Of a stretch of DNA of 64,000 nucleotides, positions 61,889-64,000 are shown piece by piece; the stretch's first letter is position 1; every line of letters begins with the position of its first letter. The stretch is from NCBI GenBank assembly GCA_027483645.1, contig JAIXUD010000002.1:62001-126000 (forward strand), written 5' to 3'. The position numbers and the translations under genes were made by a program. Source of the DNA: Sphingobacteriales bacterium (lineage in GTDB: Bacteria > Bacteroidota > Bacteroidia > Chitinophagales > CAIOSU01). The notes beneath the pieces are model-generated. The model ran no database searches, had not been told where the DNA came from, and was given only the letters and a program-made list of their open reading frames with translations.

Positions 61889-62461
61889 ATGAAAATTACC
61901 CGGTTACAGTTATTTGCGCTTAGTGGGCTCACTTTGGTGGGCTTAGGGGGCATAGGGCTGGCGTTGATGGTGTTTGCCCACGGGGTATCGCTAGGCGAGA
62001 TTGCCACTAGCGGGCTGGCCATGGGGCAGCAGTTGCTGCAAGGCACCATCTTTGGCGTGGCAACGGCGGTGCTGGCCCTAGCGCTGATTCGCACCGAGTG
62101 GTTTACCGAAAGCAGGAGCTACTTCCAGAAGTTCATTACCGAGCTCAACCCGTCATTGCCCGAGATAGTGTTCTATTCCTTCTGCGCCGGCGTGGGCGAA
62201 GAGTTGCTTTTCCGCGGGGGCATACAGCCTTGGCTGGGAGTGTGGATTACGGCCATCATCTTTATCGCCCTGCATGGCTACCTCAGCATAAGCGACGTAA
62301 CCACTACGGTGTATGGGCTGCTGATGATTTTGATAAGCGCAGGCCTAGGCTACCTGATGGAGCGGGTGGGGCTGTTCAGTGCCATTACTGCCCACTTTTG
62401 GTTCGATTTGGTGATGTTTGCCTACCTAAAGTGGGGGCACAGGTCGAAGTATGTGAAGTGA
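61889..62461 (+). CDS. CPBP-family intramembrane metalloprotease
   Basis: A 190-residue multi-helix membrane protein of the CPBP (Abi/CAAX) family. Motif 1 is 'AGVGEELLFRGGIQPWLGVW' (EExxxR with the two Glu and Arg). Motif 2 is 'IFIALHGYLS' (F/YxxxH). The last is 'ITAHFWFDLVMF' (HxxxD/N). Family roles range from prenyl-protein CAAX processing to bacteriocin immunity. No prenyl or bacteriocin context is present, so a specific role cannot be named. The start ATG is at 61889 in the frame; an upstream repeat-free spacer of about 215 bases holds only a -7 box. It is convergent with the arginase-family gene. Confidence 0.88.
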   Translation: MKITRLQLFALSGLTLVGLGGIGLALMVFAHGVSLGEIATSGLAMGQQLLQGTIFGVATAVLALALIRTEWFTESRSYFQKFITELNPSLPEIVFYSFCAGVGEELLFRGGIQPWLGVWITAIIFIALHGYLSISDVTTTVYGLLMILISAGLGYLMERVGLFSAITAHFWFDLVMFAYLKWGHRSKYVK

Positions 62462-62481
62462 GTGGCTTCGTGGGCCGTTCA

Positions 62482-63429
62482 TCACTCCGCGGTGAGCTCG
62501 TTTACCACTATTTGCAGTATCTCGAAAGCCGTTTCAGCCATGCGGTTTTCCTTGTCGAGCGTGGGGTTTACTTCCGTTACTTCAAAGGCGCACACCTTAT
62601 CCGCTTCCACCAGGTTCAGTATCAGTTGCTTTAGGTCGCGCTCGCTGATGCCGTTGGGCACTGGGGTGCCGGTGCCTTTGCTCACCTTCGGGTCTATGCT
62701 ATCCATATCCAGCGAAATGTAAATCATATCACAAGCCTTTAGGTGCTTAAACACTTGCAGGGTTACCTTTTCCACCCCGTGCTTCTTGAGGTCTTTTACG
62801 GTTATCTTTTTGATTTTGTGCTTAGCGATAAGAGAGTTCTCCTGCGGCTCGGTATCGCGAATGCCAATAAAAACCAGGTGTTCGGGCCTGATGGCGGGCA
62901 CCACGCCCGAGGCGCTTTTTAGCTTTTCCCAGTGCTCAATGGCTTGGGGGCTGGGGGTGTTTACCAGTTGCTCGCGGTTATCAAAACCCAGCAGGGCCGC
63001 CAGCGGCATGCCGTGTACGTTGCCACTGGGCGTGGTGTAGGGCGTGTGCATATCGGCATGGGCATCTATCCATATTACGCCAATCTTTTTCTTGGGGTAG
63101 GCCTTGCGCACGCCAGCAATGAGACCACCGGCAGAGCTATGGTCGCCCGTAAGGATGATGGGGAACGAGCCCTCCAGCAGCGTTTCTTTCACGGTTTCGG
63201 CCATGCGCTCGTACATGGTGCTTATGCCACGGATACGCTTGGCAAAGGGGGTTTCCTCAGGTTCCCAAAGCAGGTAGTTCTCGTCGGGCACGGCTACTAC
63301 CTCAAATTGCTTAAAGAACGGGCTGCGGTAATCGAGCGCGGCAATGCGTATGGCATCGGGCCCCATGCTGGCGCCACGGGTACCCGCACCCAGCTCCGAG
63401 CGCACTTCTATAATCTTTACTTTCTTCAT
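62482..63429 (-). CDS. Arginase/agmatinase/formimidoylglutamase-family hydrolase
   Basis: A ureohydrolase-fold manganese enzyme, about 315 residues. The chosen start is the ATG at 63429, giving MKKVKIIEVRSELGAGTRGASMGPDAIR, the usual beginning; the frame is open to 63498. Metal ligands are visible in 'LTGDHSSAGGLIAGV', 'IGVIWIDAHADMHTPYTTPSGNVHGMPLAAL' (DAHxD and the GNxHGMP loop, which is typical of arginases) and 'YISLDMDSIDPKVSKGTGTPVPNGIS' (SxDxDxxDP). The GNVHGMPLA and GTGTPVPNG segments are most arginase-like. The substrate (arginine, agmatine or formimidoylglutamate) cannot be fixed from sequence alone. It is divergent from glycerol kinase. Confidence 0.9.
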   Translation of the reverse strand: MKKVKIIEVRSELGAGTRGASMGPDAIRIAALDYRSPFFKQFEVVAVPDENYLLWEPEETPFAKRIRGISTMYERMAETVKETLLEGSFPIILTGDHSSAGGLIAGVRKAYPKKKIGVIWIDAHADMHTPYTTPSGNVHGMPLAALLGFDNREQLVNTPSPQAIEHWEKLKSASGVVPAIRPEHLVFIGIRDTEPQENSLIAKHKIKKITVKDLKKHGVEKVTLQVFKHLKACDMIYISLDMDSIDPKVSKGTGTPVPNGISERDLKQLILNLVEADKVCAFEVTEVNPTLDKENRMAETAFEILQIVVNELTAE

Positions 63430-63454
63430 CTGCCCGAAATATTCTAGTTTTATC

Positions 63455-63468
63455 TGCCCTTTCGGGCA
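63455..63468. promoter_or_regulatory. Palindrome in the arginase-glpK spacer
   Basis: TGCCCTTTCGGGCA is a perfect 5-bp hairpin in the 74-base divergent spacer. A TGCCCGAA at 63431-63438 is the inverted copy of TTCGGGCA at 63461-63468. It could be an operator shared by both genes, or part of a short attenuator. Weak evidence. Confidence 0.3.
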
Positions 63469-63494
63469 TCCGAAATTTACAAAGATTCCGCTAA

Positions 63495-64000
<506 letters not shown>

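Overview
The window looks like a chromosomal segment of a member of the Bacteroidota. The evidence is the set of type IX secretion (T9SS) cargo proteins with type A and type B C-terminal sorting domains, a PorP/SprF-like protein, SprB-repeat giant adhesins, TAnnTTTG-like promoter boxes and few Shine-Dalgarno sequences. A class II HMG-CoA reductase next to a type 2 IPP isomerase points to a mevalonate-pathway lineage. No rRNA, tRNA, CRISPR array, phage or complete insertion sequence was seen. The genus cannot be named from this sequence.

Layout. 0-10 kb: end of a kynureninase gene, a lipoprotein, a Rieske oxygenase, a palindromic MITE-like element, a ParE-type toxin-antitoxin pair, a frameshifted GH36 alpha-galactosidase, a PiT phosphate transporter with its DUF47 partner, and a Crp/Fnr regulator. 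10-19 kb: DinB-like protein, a three-gene peptide ABC transporter (binding protein and two enlarged permeases, no ATPase nearby), a TIGR01777-type epimerase, RecX and a conserved helical protein. 19-25 kb: a T9SS type A cargo protein and a histidine kinase/OmpR response regulator pair. 25-31 kb: repeat-rich spacer, the isoprenoid genes, a DUF4160/DUF2442 pair, an alpha/beta hydrolase and a PlsC-like acyltransferase. 31-35 kb: heme oxygenase, then two rhomboid proteases and an endonuclease/exonuclease/phosphatase protein in one operon.

The centre of interest is 35.1-51.2 kb. A PorP/SprF-like gene broken by an in-frame TAG is followed by two paralogous giants of about 1380 and 3524 residues. 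Both share an N-terminal domain, tandem SprB-like repeats (about 10 and about 27) and a gliding-motility-associated (CHU_C, type B) C-terminal domain. The larger one also has a beta-helix-like region with a roughly 300-residue glycine-rich insert. This has the form of a surface adhesin/gliding locus in which the adhesins may be exported by T9SS and anchored with help from the PorP-like protein.

51-64 kb is mostly housekeeping: PdxH, a MiaE-like tRNA hydroxylase, a lipoprotein, aldehyde dehydrogenase, ClpS, a TPR protein, a polyprenyl diphosphate synthase, an alpha/beta hydrolase, a cyclase-family protein, a secreted M12B-like metalloprotease with a type A sorting domain, a CPBP protease, an arginase-family protein and the start of glycerol kinase.

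Spacers are unusually rich in palindromic elements of about 100-210 bp, in at least four sequence types, and in short direct-repeat tracts of 7-9 bp period. Several of them run into gene ends and blur start or stop calls.
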